From positions 1 to 64,000 of the forward strand of contig JAQMWT010000670.1 of NCBI GenBank assembly GCA_029834535.1: 64,000 bases of DNA, written 5' to 3'. The translations under genes and the position numbers were made by a program. Positions 62,461-64,000 of the stretch are shown here, one piece after another. How positions within the stretch are numbered: position 1 is the stretch's first letter; every line of letters starts with the position of its first letter. This DNA is from Chrysophaeum taylorii. Lineage: Eukaryota; Sar; Pelagophyceae; Pelagomonadales; Pelagomonadaceae. A model generated the notes under the pieces. The model was not told the DNA's origin and did no database searches. It worked only from the letters and a program-made list of their open reading frames with translations.

Positions 62461-63559
62461 GTGCTTGTCGGTTTTGGTAAAACCAGCGAATCACGTTCCA
62501 TCGCGCATTTTCCCCGACACAACTATGCTGTGCTTTCGTGCTTCCTATGTGGTTGGATCGCTCATCTTCGGGATCCTGGACCGACGCTTCTTCGGCTTCA
62601 TCATCTACGGTATCAACACAATGTTGTGGTTATCCTTCGCGCACTATCTGCTCTTCGCCGTTTTTCTGCTAACATTCGGTTTTGCTATCGAAGTGAATCC
62701 GTGCTCAGCACCCGCGACGCTATCTGCACTGTTCTTACGTGTCACTGCGACGCTATCTGCAACGTTCTTACGTGTCACCACTGTTTTGCCACTATCGCCA
62801 ACTTCTACCGCAGTCTACTCGAGTATGACGAGCAAACGTCGCCGCTTGCTCCTCAAAAGTTGGCCCATATGGCACCTTCGTTCTTGAGAATGCGAAAAAG
62901 AGCCACTTTCTTATCTGCCACAGCAGGCTGGCATACAGCAGCCTGGTCTACCCGTGTTCGTTCCTTACACCGCTGGCGCGTCCGAAGTCTTCTATCTTCG
63001 CGTCCAGGACGCGGTCATGAACATGGCAACTTGCTCGCGCCACAACGACCAAACACCAACGTTCGCATCAAACCTGCTTACGCCCGTTTTTGATTCAGTC
63101 GACTCCGACTATCGTCATAACCTGGTCATCATGCAACATATACTGCCCAAAGGCACCGTTCTCCTCAGACGTCTGGTACGCCGCCATCATATATACCAGC
63201 CTGTGTTCCCGCTATCATTGTAACGCTGCGATTCTCGGTGGCAACAATCGCCTAACGCAAGTCTTCCCAGGCACCTTTGTCGCTCTTGTTCTTCAGATCT
63301 CGATTTTGCTGGCAGTTTCGCTTATCAGATTTCCTGCAATGTCACCCACCGAGGGAACTTCAACGTTGTTCCGACTTTCTCGAATCCCGCTTCCAAGCTA
63401 TCGTGTCGATATCAACCCCTACTGGGACTGATCACCCCATCACGCGAACCGACCCATTCTACGAGCTCATGAACTCAGAAGAACCAACAACCCCCAGAAA
63501 AAAGTGCACAACAAAGTCGAGCAAACCAGAGCCGACAACACAAAGAACCCAAAACCTCC
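62461..63559. other. Unassigned sequence between elements
   Basis: Short frames on the plus strand only. There is a ~36-bp tandem duplication at about 62706-62776 ('gcgacgctatctgca...ttacgtgtcac'). It may be the interior of another degraded element, but no diagnostic motif is visible. Confidence 0.35.
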
Positions 63560-64000
63560 TAGAGATAGAAAATCTGAACTAGGGTTAGTACCCCCTATTC
63601 TAGGGTTAGTTCACTTAACTTTGCCACCTTTTGATTTAAGAAAACGCTGTGTTATTCACACCGGCTGTCCTCGATTAAGAGACAGATTCGAGGACAGACT
63701 ACCACTGTTCTCACGCTCTGCTGAAGGGTAACACAGTTGTGATTACTGTTCTCTAGGTATTGGGCACCAGTCCCGGTATCAGCAGAGCCACAGGATTTCC
63801 AGACAAGTCAAGCTCACTGACGTTCCTGAACCCAAGCAAAATGCCGACGACACAAGAACTCCAAAAGGAGATGCGAGAACAAGAAGCTCGCTTAGAAGCA
63901 AGGCATCAAAAGGAGATGCAATACCAAGCTCTAGCGTACGAAGCTCGGCATAAACAAGAGATGCCAGACCAAGAAACTCGCTTGATGGCACAATTCATTG
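63560..64000 (+). mobile_element. 5' end of a second TAGAGA-type LTR element (runs off the window)
   Basis: LTR 63560-63755 (196 bp) starts TAGAGA and ends TCTCTA like those at 3.0 and 12.5 kb, but is clearly diverged in sequence. It is followed by 'ggtattgggcaccagtcccg' and 'ggtatcagcagagcca' (a primer-binding-site candidate). An ORF from the ATG at 63841 is open to the window edge and encodes a Glu/Gln/Arg-rich coiled coil, matching the layout of the first element. Confidence 0.75.

Noticed and set aside
1-64000. tRNA or rRNA genes
   Set aside because: No stretch with paired A-box/B-box-like motifs and a cloverleaf, nor rRNA-like sequence, was found by eye; a covariance-model scan would be decisive.

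Overview
The window looks like nuclear DNA of a photosynthetic stramenopile, probably pelagophyte-like. This is inferred from three things: GC-rich, nearly intronless genes; very large secreted proteins with Pro/Thr/Ser/Ala ('PAPT') linkers; and an organellar-type leucyl-tRNA synthetase whose N-terminus looks like a secondary-plastid presequence. Species cannot be fixed from sequence alone. No tRNA, rRNA or CRISPR was seen.

Layout. (1) 1-14.2 kb is a nest of transposable elements. A decayed hAT element (about 0.47-3.0 kb, minus strand) is split by a complete-length LTR element (3012-12710) with unusual TAGAGA...TCTCTA LTR ends and a 5-bp target duplication. A Helitron helicase remnant lies inside that LTR element. 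Copies of an unclassified dispersed repeat flank the block. (2) 14.2-17.4 kb holds coding debris and a tandem duplication of the promoter and signal-peptide end of the next gene. The first copy is disabled by an 837-bp inverted-repeat transposon. (3) 17.4-36 kb is a single giant gene: signal peptide, five choice-of-anchor-A domains, five LamG-like domains, long arrays of a 144-bp/48-residue Pro-Thr module, a multi-pass membrane region and a cytoplasmic tail. One 2-bp deficit in a recent 1.58-kb tandem duplication breaks its frame. (4) 37.3-40.4 kb carries a small two-exon gene and a minus-strand Ala/Glu-rich coiled-coil membrane protein. (5) 40.6-51.1 kb is a second repeat block: an internally deleted hAT derivative, a WD40 pseudogene, a dispersed repeat, a pogo/Tc1-mariner-like element with terminal repeats and TA duplication, and a broken Ty1/copia element with very short LTRs. 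(6) 51.3-60.2 kb has a Patched-family RND membrane protein and the leucyl-tRNA synthetase, separated by 4 kb rich in microsatellites. (7) 60.3-64 kb has microsatellites, a copia fragment, unassigned sequence, and the left end of a second TAGAGA-type LTR element that runs off the window.

How the genes relate. There is no operon-like organisation. The adhesin-like giant, the coiled-coil membrane protein and the Patched-like protein are all predicted membrane or cell-surface proteins. The synthetase serves organellar translation. The strongest candidate for something undescribed is the giant surface protein together with its duplicated and transposon-interrupted 5' end. The second is the LTR family with non-TG/CA termini and no recognisable polymerase.
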